NCBI GenBank assembly: GCA_029202545.1
Contig: CP119311.1
Coordinates: forward strand, 434,001 to 498,000
Length of the DNA stretch: 64,000 nucleotides
From: Candidatus Pseudobacter hemicellulosilyticus
GTDB taxonomy: Bacteria; Bacteroidota; Bacteroidia; Chitinophagales; Chitinophagaceae
Direction: 5' to 3'
The notes beneath the pieces are model-generated. The model did no database searches, was not told the origin of the DNA, and saw only the letters and a list, made by a program, of their open reading frames with translations. The position numbers and the translations under genes are program-made. Below are positions 36,264-44,550 of this stretch, in pieces (within the stretch, counting starts at the first letter, position 1; every line of letters starts with the position of its first letter).

Positions 36264-37319
36264 ATGTCTAAAATAGGGAAGAAAAATATAAGGCACCTGA
36301 GCCTTAGTGAGTTAGAGCAATATTTCCAGGATCTGGGAGAGAAAAAATTCAGGGCCAAACAGGTTTATGAGTGGCTATGGCAGAAACATGCCCATAGTTT
36401 TGAGGCCATGACCAACCTCAGCAAAGACCTACGGGCCAAGCTGAATGATAATTTTACCCTGCCAGCCCTGACCGTGGAGGCTACCCAGTATTCGGCCGAT
36501 GGTACGGTCAAATCCCGGTTCAAAACCGTGGACAATCACCTGGTGGAAGGCGTACTGATCCCCACCGACGAACGCAAGACCGCCTGCGTTTCTTCCCAGA
36601 TCGGCTGTTCCCTGAGCTGTAAGTTCTGCGCCACCGGTTATATGGAACGCAAGCGTAACCTGGACTTTGATGAGATCTACGATGAAGTGGTGCTCATCAA
36701 CCAGCAATGCGAAAGAGTGTACGAGAAGAAACTGACCAATATCGTGTTCATGGGCATGGGCGAACCCCTGCTCAACTATAAGCATATGATGCGCGCCATT
36801 GAGCGGATCACCAGTCCTGACGGACTGGGTATGAGCCCCCGCCGCATCACTGTGTCCACCGCCGGCGTATCCAAAATGATCAAACAGCTGGGTGATGATA
36901 AAGTCAAGTTCAAGCTGGCCCTTTCCCTGCATGCTGCCAACGACAGGAAGCGCAACGAGATCATGCCCATCAATGAGACCAACAACCTCAAGACACTGAT
37001 AGAGGCACTGAACTATTTCTACAAGCAGACCGGCAACGAGATCACTTTTGAGTACATCCTGTTCAAGGATTTCAACGACTCCCTGAAGGATGCCGACGAA
37101 CTGATCAAAGTGTATCGCCAGGTTCCGGCCGATCTGGTCAATATCATTGAATACAACCCTATCGACAAAGCCCGGTTCCAGAAGCCGGAGGAAGCAGTGG
37201 TGAACACCTTCATGCAACACCTGGAGAAAAACCGGGTGAATGCAAGACTGCGTCGCAGTCGCGGTAAGGATATTGACGCCGCCTGTGGTCAGCTGGCCAA
37301 TAAAGAGACGGTTGTATAG
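36264..37319 (+). CDS. rlmN: Dual-specificity 23S rRNA/tRNA adenine-C2 methyltransferase RlmN
   Basis: Radical-SAM enzyme that methylates C2 of A2503 in 23S rRNA and A37 in some tRNAs. It has 351 residues. The cluster ligands are Cys115, Cys119 and Cys122 in CSLSCKFC. The SAM-binding GMGEPL is near residue 155, and the catalytic cysteine is near 341 in DAACGQL. The N-terminal accessory domain (1-70) is complete. It opens a run of three rRNA-modification genes: the rluB-like gene begins 48 bp further on. Confidence 0.96.
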   Translation: MSKIGKKNIRHLSLSELEQYFQDLGEKKFRAKQVYEWLWQKHAHSFEAMTNLSKDLRAKLNDNFTLPALTVEATQYSADGTVKSRFKTVDNHLVEGVLIPTDERKTACVSSQIGCSLSCKFCATGYMERKRNLDFDEIYDEVVLINQQCERVYEKKLTNIVFMGMGEPLLNYKHMMRAIERITSPDGLGMSPRRITVSTAGVSKMIKQLGDDKVKFKLALSLHAANDRKRNEIMPINETNNLKTLIEALNYFYKQTGNEITFEYILFKDFNDSLKDADELIKVYRQVPADLVNIIEYNPIDKARFQKPEEAVVNTFMQHLEKNRVNARLRRSRGKDIDAACGQLANKETVV

Positions 37320-37367
37320 CCTCCCCCATTAATTTTAATTACTGTTGAAAAACAGCAAACATTTATC

Positions 37368-38933
37368 ATGAAGAACAAAGCCAGTAAAGGCGCCAAAGGA
37401 TTTGGCCAATTCATCCAGCAGAAAGAGAGCGGCTCCCAGAAGAAGGAGCGCATACGCCAGGAAAAGAAACAGGATCGCCAGGTCCGCCAGGCCTATTTCG
37501 AGGAAAAGAAAAATGAGGCCCGTGCGCAGCGCAAGGCCCAGCGCGACAGCTACCAACCCCTTAAAGAGAACCAGGCCCCCACTCCTGGTGAGCATGGTGC
37601 TCAGAAAGGCAAAGGCGCCGGCTTCCGCAAAGGCGGCGTAAAACGCGCCCACGGTTATGGCGCCAAGAAAGAGTTTGAGGCCGCCAAAGAACAACGGGTA
37701 GACAAACAAAGGCCCTACGCCAAGAAAACCACTTACAACAATAAACGCAGGCAGGATGAGGAAAACATCCCTGCTGAAAATAATTTTAAGGCAACACCAG
37801 CCCGGAAAGTAACCGCTCCTGTTGAGCGGGCTGCTGATGGCAAGCGGGAAAGAAAACCCATTGCCAGCAGAGCCGGCGGTTTCCGCAAGGAAGACAGCAA
37901 AAAGAGTTTTGGTAGTGCCGATGGTCAATCTGCTTTCGGTGCAAAACGTTCAGCTGCTACAGGCAGGACACAGGCAGGCGCATCGGCAGGCAGCAGAGCT
38001 GCCACAGGTCCCAAAACCTGGGAGAATAAATCCGCCGCCAACAAAGCAACTGACAACGCAAAAACTACCGGCGCTAAAGCCCCCGCAACTGCTGCCAAAG
38101 CAGGCGCCACAAAATCCCCTGCAGCTATCACAAAAGCTACTGCTCCTGCAGCTGCACCCGCTTCCGGCAAAGGCAGCTCCGAGCAGATGCCACTCAATAA
38201 ATACATTGCCCATTCCGGCGTATGCTCCCGCCGCGATGCCGCCGACATTGTAAAATCCGGCAAAGTGGTGGTCAACGGCCAGGCCATCCTGGAACCGGGT
38301 TTCAAAGTCTCCGGCCAGGATGAGATAAAGGTCAACGGGAAGAAGATCAGCGCCCGTCGGAATATGGTGTATATCCTGCTCAACAAGCCCAAGGATTATA
38401 TCACTACTACGGAAGATCCGCAGGGCCGCAAGACCGTGCTGGACATTATCCGCAACGCCACGCCCGAGCGCGTGTATCCCATTGGCCGGCTGGACCGAAA
38501 CACCACCGGTGTGCTCCTGCTTACCAATGATGGCGAGCTGGCCCAGAAACTGGCCCACCCCAGCTATGAGGTGAAAAAGATCTATGAGGTAACGCTCGAC
38601 AAACCCCTGGTGAAAAAAGATTTCGATGCCATCCTGAGTGGTGTTCAGCTGGAAGACGGTTTTATTGCCCCGGACGTGCTGGCCTATGCTGATTCAAAAG
38701 ATAAAAGCGTGATCGGGATCGAGATCCATAGCGGCCGGAACAGGATCGTGCGCCGCATCTTTGAACACATGGGTTATGATGTACGGAACCTGGACCGCGT
38801 GATGTATGCCAATCTTACCAAGAAGAACGTGGAGCGCGGCAAATGGCGTTTCCTGTCGGAGAAAGAGGTCCGCCTGCTGAAATTCCTGAATGCCTCCTAC
38901 ACCAACAAAAACAAAACTGCACGTCGTGGCTAA
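37368..38933 (+). CDS. RsuA/RluB-family pseudouridine synthase with a long basic N-terminal extension
   Basis: 521 residues. The first 270 or so are low-complexity, rich in Lys, Ala, Gln and Arg (for example KKERIRQEKKQDRQVRQAY), probably disordered and RNA-binding. An S4 domain follows (about 273-335, MPLNKYIAHSGVCSRRDAAD). The synthase domain (about 340-500) has the catalytic motif GRLDRNTTGVLLLTNDG with its Asp. By family it would convert a uridine of 23S rRNA (RluB/RluF-like) or 16S rRNA (RsuA-like), but which one is not clear. The next gene overlaps its end, so both are translated together. Confidence 0.9.
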   Translation: MKNKASKGAKGFGQFIQQKESGSQKKERIRQEKKQDRQVRQAYFEEKKNEARAQRKAQRDSYQPLKENQAPTPGEHGAQKGKGAGFRKGGVKRAHGYGAKKEFEAAKEQRVDKQRPYAKKTTYNNKRRQDEENIPAENNFKATPARKVTAPVERAADGKRERKPIASRAGGFRKEDSKKSFGSADGQSAFGAKRSAATGRTQAGASAGSRAATGPKTWENKSAANKATDNAKTTGAKAPATAAKAGATKSPAAITKATAPAAAPASGKGSSEQMPLNKYIAHSGVCSRRDAADIVKSGKVVVNGQAILEPGFKVSGQDEIKVNGKKISARRNMVYILLNKPKDYITTTEDPQGRKTVLDIIRNATPERVYPIGRLDRNTTGVLLLTNDGELAQKLAHPSYEVKKIYEVTLDKPLVKKDFDAILSGVQLEDGFIAPDVLAYADSKDKSVIGIEIHSGRNRIVRRIFEHMGYDVRNLDRVMYANLTKKNVERGKWRFLSEKEVRLLKFLNASYTNKNKTARRG

Positions 38934-39648
38934 ACCGTCCCTGGAGATCCTGGCAGAGAACGAACATTTCATTGCTATCAATAAACCCGCCGGTCTGCTC
39001 AGCATACCGGACAGGGAGGGAAAAGACGTGAGCCTGAAAGTCCTGTTACTGGAAAAATATGGCTCTATCTTCACCGTACACCGTCTTGACCGCGATACCA
39101 GCGGCATTATTGTTTTTGCCAAGGATGAGGAAACCCACAAATTCCTCTCTGCGGCCTTTGAGGACCGTACGGTGGCTAAATATTACCTGGGTATCGTAAA
39201 CGGTATCCTCCCCGAAAAGCAAAAGACCATTGAGCAACCCATCATGGAGCATCCCGGAAAACGCGGGGTAATGGTCATCAACAGAAATGGAAAACCCAGC
39301 ATCACAGATTACGAAGTTGTGGAAGAGCTGGGTAAATTCTCCTTGCTGCAGTTCCGGATCCATACCGGTCGCACCCACCAGATCCGCGTCCATATGCAGT
39401 GGATGGGTCATCCCATTGTGTGCGATGAGCTGTACGGCGATGGCCAACCTGTCCGTATCTCCAGCTTCAAACGGGATTACAAACTCTCCAAACACGAGGA
39501 AGAAGAGCGTCCTATCCTGGGCCGGCTGGGCCTGCATGCCGCCCGCCTGGAATTCACTGATGCCGCCGGGAATAAATACAAGCTGGAGGCAGAGCCGCCC
39601 AAAGATATGCGGGCGTTGCTGCAGCAGCTGAGGAAGCATAAGAAGTAG
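38890..39648 (+). CDS. RluA-family pseudouridine synthase
   Basis: Converts uridine to pseudouridine in rRNA or tRNA. The conserved elements are AINKPAGLLSIPD near residue 30, the catalytic HRLDRDTSGIIVFAK near 65, and HTGRTHQIRVHMQWMGHPI near 160. There is no S4 domain, as in RluA/TruC-type members. ATG 38890 overlaps the rluB-like gene by 44 bp. GTG 38926, only 8 bp inside that gene, would start right at the conserved part (VAKPSLEILAE) and is an equally good or better start. Target not determined. Confidence 0.92.
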   Translation: MPPTPTKTKLHVVAKPSLEILAENEHFIAINKPAGLLSIPDREGKDVSLKVLLLEKYGSIFTVHRLDRDTSGIIVFAKDEETHKFLSAAFEDRTVAKYYLGIVNGILPEKQKTIEQPIMEHPGKRGVMVINRNGKPSITDYEVVEELGKFSLLQFRIHTGRTHQIRVHMQWMGHPIVCDELYGDGQPVRISSFKRDYKLSKHEEEERPILGRLGLHAARLEFTDAAGNKYKLEAEPPKDMRALLQQLRKHKK

Positions 39649-39690
39649 GGCCGGTTCCTTCTTAGCAATCAAAACTTATTAGGTTAAATT

Positions 39691-39747
39691 CCCCCTTACA
39701 AGCAGAAGACAGCTCTATCAAAAAGCTGTCTTCTGCTTGTAAGGGGG
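39691..39747. repeat. 24-bp perfect inverted repeat (stem-loop)
   Basis: CCCCCTTACAAGCAGAAGAC plus AGCT on the left (39691-39714) is exactly complementary to 39724-39747, with the loop CTATCAAAA. One more T-A pair extends it. There is no T-run after it. It could terminate transcription of the rluA-like gene or be a dispersed palindromic element. The perfect arms suggest recent origin. Confidence 0.85.
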
Positions 39748-39960
39748 ATTGATGTTTCAGGTAAATAACAAAGCGTACAAAATATAACTTGCATGAATAT
39801 GCGCAATTATTAAAAGAAATATTTATCTTGCAGGCCTATATCACCCGGCATCAACAACTCCTGACACAATTTACCTGCCCTCTTTACACCAGACCATAAT
39901 TAATAAATTGATTTTTAAGTAATTAAAGATCATGTCGGTTTAAATTTTATCCTGAAAAGG

Positions 39961-39968
39961 TAGTTTTG
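39961..39968 (+). promoter_or_regulatory. Promoter -7 element (TAGTTTTG) of the AbiEi gene
   Basis: Exact TAnnTTTG match 27 bases before the GTG start at 39996. No TTG is at the right distance. Confidence 0.35.
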
Positions 39969-39995
39969 TTATCTTTATAGTACAAATTTTAAACC

Positions 39996-40793
39996 GTGAA
40001 TAATAAATCCCAAAAAGGAAGCATGACTACCGTTAATGGAACAAAAATAAACCAGCTCCTGCAGTCACAACCTGCAGGGATCGTCATGCAATCTTCCTGG
40101 CTGGCCAATCTGGGATATAGCATCAGCCTGCAAAAGCATTACAAAAAAAGCAACTGGCTGACTTCTGTAGGCAATGGAGCCGTTGTCCGTACAGGGGCCA
40201 AGGTGGGCTATAAGGGTGCTATCTATTCCCTCCAACAGCATAGTAACCAAACAGTACACCCGGGAGGCAGGACAGCATTTGGGCTTTTAGGAAAAGGGCA
40301 TTACCTGGAGATGGTAACCAAACAGGTGACTGTATTTGGGGGCATAGGAGAAAAGCTGCCAAACTGGTTCACAAATCATGATTGGTCAGTAAAGATCAAT
40401 TATCACCAAACCTCTTTATTGCCTTCTGAAGCAGGATTGATAGAAATAGATGTAGATCAATTCACCTTATTAATCTCAGCAGAAACCCGCGCAATGATGG
40501 AATGCCTGCATCTGGCGCCTGAAAAGCAGGACCTGATAGAGTGCTACGAAATCATGGAGGGATTAACAACCCTGCCACCCACAGAAGTGCAGGCCTTACT
40601 GGAGCAATGCCGGTCAGTAAAAGTGAAGCGGCTTTTCCTATACATGGCAGAAAAGGCTGAACACAAATGGTTTAATTACTTGAAGCCTGAAAAGATCGAT
40701 CTGGGTATAGGAAAAAGAAGCATAGGCAATGGAGGCGTATTTATAAAAAAATATGGGATAGCTATCCCAGAAGAACTTTACAAATATGTATAA
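39996..40793 (+). CDS. AbiEi-type antitoxin/transcriptional regulator without partner toxin
   Basis: 265 residues from GTG 39996; ATG 40023 (MTTVNGTKIN) is an alternative. The N-terminal winged helix (about 14-60, KINQLLQSQPAGIVMQSSWL) is followed by GAIYSLQQ, VHPGGRTAFGLLGKGHYLEM and VTVFGGIGEKLPNWF. This is the pattern of AbiEi antitoxins of type IV toxin-antitoxin systems, which repress their own operon and counter the nucleotidyltransferase AbiEii. The AbiEii gene normally follows at once, but here the next gene is a convergent peroxiredoxin 80 bp away. The gene is AT-rich against its neighbours, so transfer is likely. Confidence 0.8.
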   Translation: MNNKSQKGSMTTVNGTKINQLLQSQPAGIVMQSSWLANLGYSISLQKHYKKSNWLTSVGNGAVVRTGAKVGYKGAIYSLQQHSNQTVHPGGRTAFGLLGKGHYLEMVTKQVTVFGGIGEKLPNWFTNHDWSVKINYHQTSLLPSEAGLIEIDVDQFTLLISAETRAMMECLHLAPEKQDLIECYEIMEGLTTLPPTEVQALLEQCRSVKVKRLFLYMAEKAEHKWFNYLKPEKIDLGIGKRSIGNGGVFIKKYGIAIPEELYKYV

Positions 40794-40799
40794 CTACAC

Positions 40800-40827
40800 A
40801 AAAAATCCCCCGCCTTGCAGCGAGGGA
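40800..40827 (-). terminator. Terminator after the peroxiredoxin gene
   Basis: On the minus strand a TCCC-x-CGC / GCG-x-GGGA stem with one mismatch is followed by six T. It lies between two convergent genes. Confidence 0.55.
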
Positions 40828-40873
40828 CTGGTATGTGTTAACGTACAGAAATCCAAACTAAAAACAGACTCCC

Positions 40874-41512
40874 TTAGTCCAGGTTAGGCTGGGGGGTGTA
40901 GCGCAGGTAAGGCTTCACCACTTCCACGCCTTTGGGGAATTTCTGGATAGCATCTTCAGTAGATACAGCGGGTACTACAATTACTTTCTCACCGTGTTTC
41001 CAGTCGGCGGGTGTAGCCACACTATAATCAGCTGTCAACTGCAGCGAGTCTACCACACGCAGCACTTCATGGAAATTCCTGCCGGTAGAGGCCGGGTAAG
41101 TGATGGTAAGTTTGACCTTCTTATCGGGTCCTATCACAAACAGGGAGCGAACCGTGGCTGTAACAGAAGCATTGGGATGGATCATATCGTACAGGGTAGC
41201 TACCAGGCGATCCTCATCAGCAATGATGGGGAAACCTACAGCGCATTTCTGTGTTTCATTGATATCGTTGATCCAGCCATGGTGCTTGTCCAGGGGGTCC
41301 ACACTAACAGCCAATACTTTTACATTCCGCTTTGCAAATTCTTCCTGCAGGAGCGCTGTCTTTCCCAACTCAGTAGTACATACCGGGGTATAGTCGGCAG
41401 GATGGGAAAAGAGGATACCCCAGCTATCGCCGAGGAATTCATAAAAGTCCAAATCACCGGCAGTGGTCTTTGCCTGGAAATTGGGAGCTATGTCTCCTAA
41501 ACGTAAACTCAT
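40874..41512 (-). CDS. Peroxiredoxin, Prx6 (1-Cys) type
   Basis: A 212-residue cytoplasmic thiol peroxidase that reduces hydrogen peroxide and organic hydroperoxides. The peroxidatic Cys45 lies in HPADYTPVCTTELG. The length and the C-terminal arm (ending about 160-212, VATPADWKHGEKVIVVPAVS) mark the Prx6 subfamily. A second Cys near residue 91 (TQKCAVGFP) is at a place not known as the resolving Cys. It stands alone with its own promoter. Confidence 0.94.
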   Translation of the reverse strand: MSLRLGDIAPNFQAKTTAGDLDFYEFLGDSWGILFSHPADYTPVCTTELGKTALLQEEFAKRNVKVLAVSVDPLDKHHGWINDINETQKCAVGFPIIADEDRLVATLYDMIHPNASVTATVRSLFVIGPDKKVKLTITYPASTGRNFHEVLRVVDSLQLTADYSVATPADWKHGEKVIVVPAVSTEDAIQKFPKGVEVVKPYLRYTPQPNLD

Positions 41513-41559
41513 AAAAAAGACTTTTTTGTTGTTATAAATGATTGTTCAGCGGAGGGGTT

Positions 41560-41590
41560 CAAAGATAACAATTCCCTACTTAACAAGTAG
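41560..41590 (-). promoter_or_regulatory. Promoter and possible operator of the peroxiredoxin gene
   Basis: On the minus strand TATCTTTG (41567-41560) matches TAnnTTTG, 47 bases before the ATG. Directly upstream, at 41576-41590, lies the palindrome CTACTT-AAC-AAGTAG. It occupies the place of the -33 element and could bind a redox regulator; that is inference. Confidence 0.45.
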
Positions 41591-41619
41591 ACTTCTTTGT
41601 GAACTTTCTGTGACAAAAG

Positions 41620-42828
41620 TTACAATTCTTTCTTCGACTTGCCCGGTAAATGTCCATCGGGCTTTTTTATTTTAGCACCGGCCGTACCCGCCGCCTTGGT
41701 GATGGAATACTTCCCAAAACGGTTCTTGACATCGTCAATGGCCTTGTACAGCTCGGTTTTCCGCTCCACATTGGCAAACAGGTTGGTCTGCACCGCTTCA
41801 TTGGTCAGCTCGCTCAGCCGCACCCCCAGCAGCCGTACCGGCTGGCCCTGGCGCCAGAGCTTGTGGAACAGGTCCTTAGCCTGGGGGATCAGCTCATCAT
41901 CGTAAAAAGTATAATCAATGGATGTCTGCCGGGAAGTAGTCTCAAAATCCGGGTACCGGATCTTGACCGCCACACAGCCCGCCATCTTGTTGTCCTGCCG
42001 CAGCTCATGGGCCACTTTCTCCGTCATATGCACCAGCTCGTTCAGTAGCCGGTCCGGGTCAGTGATATTTTCTTCAAAAGTGTTTTCCGTGCTGACCGAC
42101 TTAGCCTCATGGTAAGGCGTCACCTCGCCGGTATGGATGCCCTGCGATTTATTCCACAGATCAATCCCGTATTTCCCGAATTTTTTCTCCAGGAGCTCTA
42201 CCGGTCGCTCGCTGAGGTCTTTGATAGTGGTAATGCCCAGGGCCTGCAGGGTCTCCCAGGTATGCTTGCCCACCCCGTGGATCTTGTTGACCGTCAGGGG
42301 GGCCAGGAATTCTTTTTCCCGGCCAAAAGGCACGTGCAGGTAGCCATTGGGCTTGGCCGCATCCGTGGCAATTTTGGCGATCATCTTATTGGAAGCCAGG
42401 CCAAAAGAGATTGGCAGGCCCGTGGTATCAATGATCTCCTGGCGGAGGCCGATGGTCCACTGGTAGGGCTGGAAATACCTGTCCATCCCGGTCAGGTCCA
42501 GGTAGAATTCGTCAATAGAGGCTTTCTCAAAGAGCGGCGCTTTCTCAGCAATGATATTGGTGACAATCCGGGAATATTTGCTGTATTCGCCCCGGCTTCC
42601 CTTCAGCACGGTGGCCTGCGGGCAGAGACTGAGGGCTTTTTTCATGGGCATGGCCGAATGGATCCCGAATTTCCGGGCCTCATAGCTGCAGGCGGCCACC
42701 ACTCCCCGCTCCCGGCCGCCTACCAGCAGGGGCAGGCCCTTGAGCGAGGGTTCGCGCAGGCACTCGACCGACACAAAAAAGGCGTCGAGGTCAAAATGTG
42801 CTATGATCCGTTGCGGGGAATGAGCCAT
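41620..42828 (-). CDS. dinB: DNA polymerase IV (Y-family)
   Basis: A 402-residue translesion polymerase that copies past damaged bases. The catalytic residues are visible: DLDAFFVSVECLREP near residues 13-27 and SIDEFYLDLTGMDRY near 104-118. The helix-hairpin-helix region (VNKIHGVGKHTWETLQALGI) and little-finger domain follow. It ends in a basic tail (KKPDGHLPGKSKKEL) and has no clear beta-clamp motif there. Its start codon lies 50 bp from that of the divergent oxidoreductase. Confidence 0.95.
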   Translation of the reverse strand: MAHSPQRIIAHFDLDAFFVSVECLREPSLKGLPLLVGGRERGVVAACSYEARKFGIHSAMPMKKALSLCPQATVLKGSRGEYSKYSRIVTNIIAEKAPLFEKASIDEFYLDLTGMDRYFQPYQWTIGLRQEIIDTTGLPISFGLASNKMIAKIATDAAKPNGYLHVPFGREKEFLAPLTVNKIHGVGKHTWETLQALGITTIKDLSERPVELLEKKFGKYGIDLWNKSQGIHTGEVTPYHEAKSVSTENTFEENITDPDRLLNELVHMTEKVAHELRQDNKMAGCVAVKIRYPDFETTSRQTSIDYTFYDDELIPQAKDLFHKLWRQGQPVRLLGVRLSELTNEAVQTNLFANVERKTELYKAIDDVKNRFGKYSITKAAGTAGAKIKKPDGHLPGKSKKEL

Positions 42829-42863
42829 GATAAATGCAAGTTACCGGAAAGGGCCCGAAACCT

Positions 42864-42871
42864 TATTTTTG
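42864..42871 (+). promoter_or_regulatory. Promoter -7 element (TATTTTTG) of the oxidoreductase gene
   Basis: Exact TAnnTTTG match ending 6 bases before the ATG at 42878. It supports that start over the open frame that reaches back into dinB, and implies a leaderless or nearly leaderless mRNA. Confidence 0.5.
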
Positions 42872-42877
42872 TCGGGC

Positions 42878-43966
42878 ATGAACCTATCTGATAACAACAT
42901 AAAGTTTGCCATTGTTGGCTATGGGCATATCGGGAAAAGGCACGCGGCCATTATCCGCCAGCATCCCCATTGCTCACTGGTAGCCCTTTGCGATAACCGG
43001 CCGCCGGAAATGCTGGGGATCACTGCCACAGACACGCCTTTTTTTAACAATATTGAAGCCTTGCTATCCTCCGGGATCCAGTTTGATGTGCTTTGCGTAG
43101 CCACTCCCAACGGGCTGCACGAAACCCATAGCCTGCTTGGCCTGCGGGCCAGTAAGCATGTACTGGTGGAAAAACCTATGGCCCTCAGCAAGGCCGGCTG
43201 TGAACGGATGATGGCGGAAGCCCGTAAACAGGACCGCCAGCTTTTCTGCGTCATGCAGAACCGCTATTCGCCCCCTTCCGTATGGCTGAAGGACCTCATC
43301 AGCCGGCAACTGGCGGGCAGGGTCCATTTTGTGCAGATCAACTGTTTCTGGAACCGGGACGACCGTTACTACCTGCCGGGCAACTGGCATGGCACCCGCA
43401 CCCTGGACGGCGGCACCCTGTTCACCCAGTTCTCGCATTTTATAGATATCCTGCTCTGGATATTTGGTGCTATTGAACCTGTGCAGGCCCGCTTTTTCAA
43501 TTTCAACCACCAGCACCTGGTTGAGTTTGAAGACTCCGGCCTGGTGCAGTTCAACCTGGCCGGTGGTGGCGCCGGGCAGTTCAATTACAGCACGGCTGTC
43601 GCCAGGGAAAACCTGGAAAGCACCATCACCGTCATTGGTGAAAAAGGCGCCATCAAAGTGGGCGGACAATATATGAACGAAGTGCTGCTCTGTTCCATCC
43701 CCGGCTATGAAAAGCCACAGCTACCGGACAGTCTGCCGCCCAATGATTACGGGCATTACAAAGGGTCCGCCGCGAACCACCATTTTGTATTTGAGAATAT
43801 TGTGGACGTACTAAATGGCAAAGCCAACATGACCGTTGCGGCTGAAGAAGGGATGCAGGTAGTGGATACTATTGAAAGGATCTATGCTTTAGGCCAGCAG
43901 GAGCTGCTGCAGAACCTGAGTACATCCGGGCAGGCAGCAAAACTTAACCTGTCAAATTATTTTTGA
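42878..43966 (+). CDS. Gfo/Idh/MocA family NAD(P)-dependent oxidoreductase
   Basis: About 362 residues from ATG 42878 (MNLSDNNIKF). An upstream ATG at 42827 would overlap dinB and is rejected. A Rossmann domain comes first (IKFAIVGYGHIGKRHAAI, about 8-25). The EKPM motif with its conserved Lys is near 102 (HVLVEKPMAL). The C-terminal sugar-binding domain includes GGTLFTQFSHFIDILLWIFG. It resembles WlbA/WbpB-like UDP-sugar 3-dehydrogenases, but this is not certain. Its stop overlaps the start of the Crp/Fnr gene by TTGA, so both are translated together. Confidence 0.88.
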   Translation: MNLSDNNIKFAIVGYGHIGKRHAAIIRQHPHCSLVALCDNRPPEMLGITATDTPFFNNIEALLSSGIQFDVLCVATPNGLHETHSLLGLRASKHVLVEKPMALSKAGCERMMAEARKQDRQLFCVMQNRYSPPSVWLKDLISRQLAGRVHFVQINCFWNRDDRYYLPGNWHGTRTLDGGTLFTQFSHFIDILLWIFGAIEPVQARFFNFNHQHLVEFEDSGLVQFNLAGGGAGQFNYSTAVARENLESTITVIGEKGAIKVGGQYMNEVLLCSIPGYEKPQLPDSLPPNDYGHYKGSAANHHFVFENIVDVLNGKANMTVAAEEGMQVVDTIERIYALGQQELLQNLSTSGQAAKLNLSNYF

Positions 43967-44550
43967 GCGAACCAACAGACATACTGAGAAAATTTGTGCA
44001 GGCGGCCCATCCATTGCCCCCGGCCGAACTGGAAGCCATCACCGGCATCTGGCAACCGGTATCCTGTAAACGTAAGACCGTCCTCACAGCCGCTGGAGAA
44101 ACGGAGCGGCACCTGTATTTTGTGCTGGAAGGCGTACAGCGTGCCTTCTATGTGGAGGGAGATCACCCGGAAGCCACTGTAGTGTTTACGTATCCCTATT
44201 CCTTCAGTGGTGTGCTGGATTCTTTTCTTACCCAGACCCCATCGCGGTATTTCCTGGAAACGCTGACCAGCAGCCACCTGCTGCGGACCACACACCGCCA
44301 GATACAGGAGTTGATGGACCAGTCCCATATTATTGAGCGCTGGGTAAGGATCAGTACTTCTTTTGCGTTGAAAGGTGTGCTGGAGAGGCAGATAGAATTG
44401 CTGAGCTACAGTGCGGAAGAGAAGTTCAGGACCCTGCTGAAGCGCAGCCCGCATGTGCTGCAGCTGATCCCCCATAAGTACCTGGCCTCTTACCTCGGAC
44501 TCGATGCCAGTACCTTCAGTAAGCTGCTGGCCAGCGTGCGGATCACCTGA
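43963..44550 (+). CDS. Crp/Fnr family transcriptional regulator
   Basis: 195 residues, start TTG 43963 overlapping the stop of the preceding gene. The N-terminal cyclic-nucleotide-binding-like beta domain (about 25-115, VLTAAGETERHLYFVLEGVQ) is followed by the dimer helix and a C-terminal helix-turn-helix (about 165-190, YLASYLGLDASTFSKLLASV). No FNR-type cysteine cluster is seen. Because of coupling it may control the oxidoreductase gene or nearby genes. Effector unknown. Confidence 0.9.
   Translation: MSEPTDILRKFVQAAHPLPPAELEAITGIWQPVSCKRKTVLTAAGETERHLYFVLEGVQRAFYVEGDHPEATVVFTYPYSFSGVLDSFLTQTPSRYFLETLTSSHLLRTTHRQIQELMDQSHIIERWVRISTSFALKGVLERQIELLSYSAEEKFRTLLKRSPHVLQLIPHKYLASYLGLDASTFSKLLASVRIT

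Larger units (their letters stand above)
39649..39995. other. AT-rich intergenic stretch with one long hairpin
   Basis: 347 bp without a gene. It holds the 24-bp perfect hairpin at 39691-39747. After that the base composition drops clearly below that of its neighbours (39780-39960 is mostly A and T) up to the AbiEi gene. No repeats, integrase or tRNA that would mark an insertion edge were found. Confidence 0.6.

Noticed and set aside
42827..42877. Upstream start for the Gfo/Idh oxidoreductase
   Set aside because: It would overlap the dinB start and the promoter element; the conserved sequence begins only after ATG 42878.
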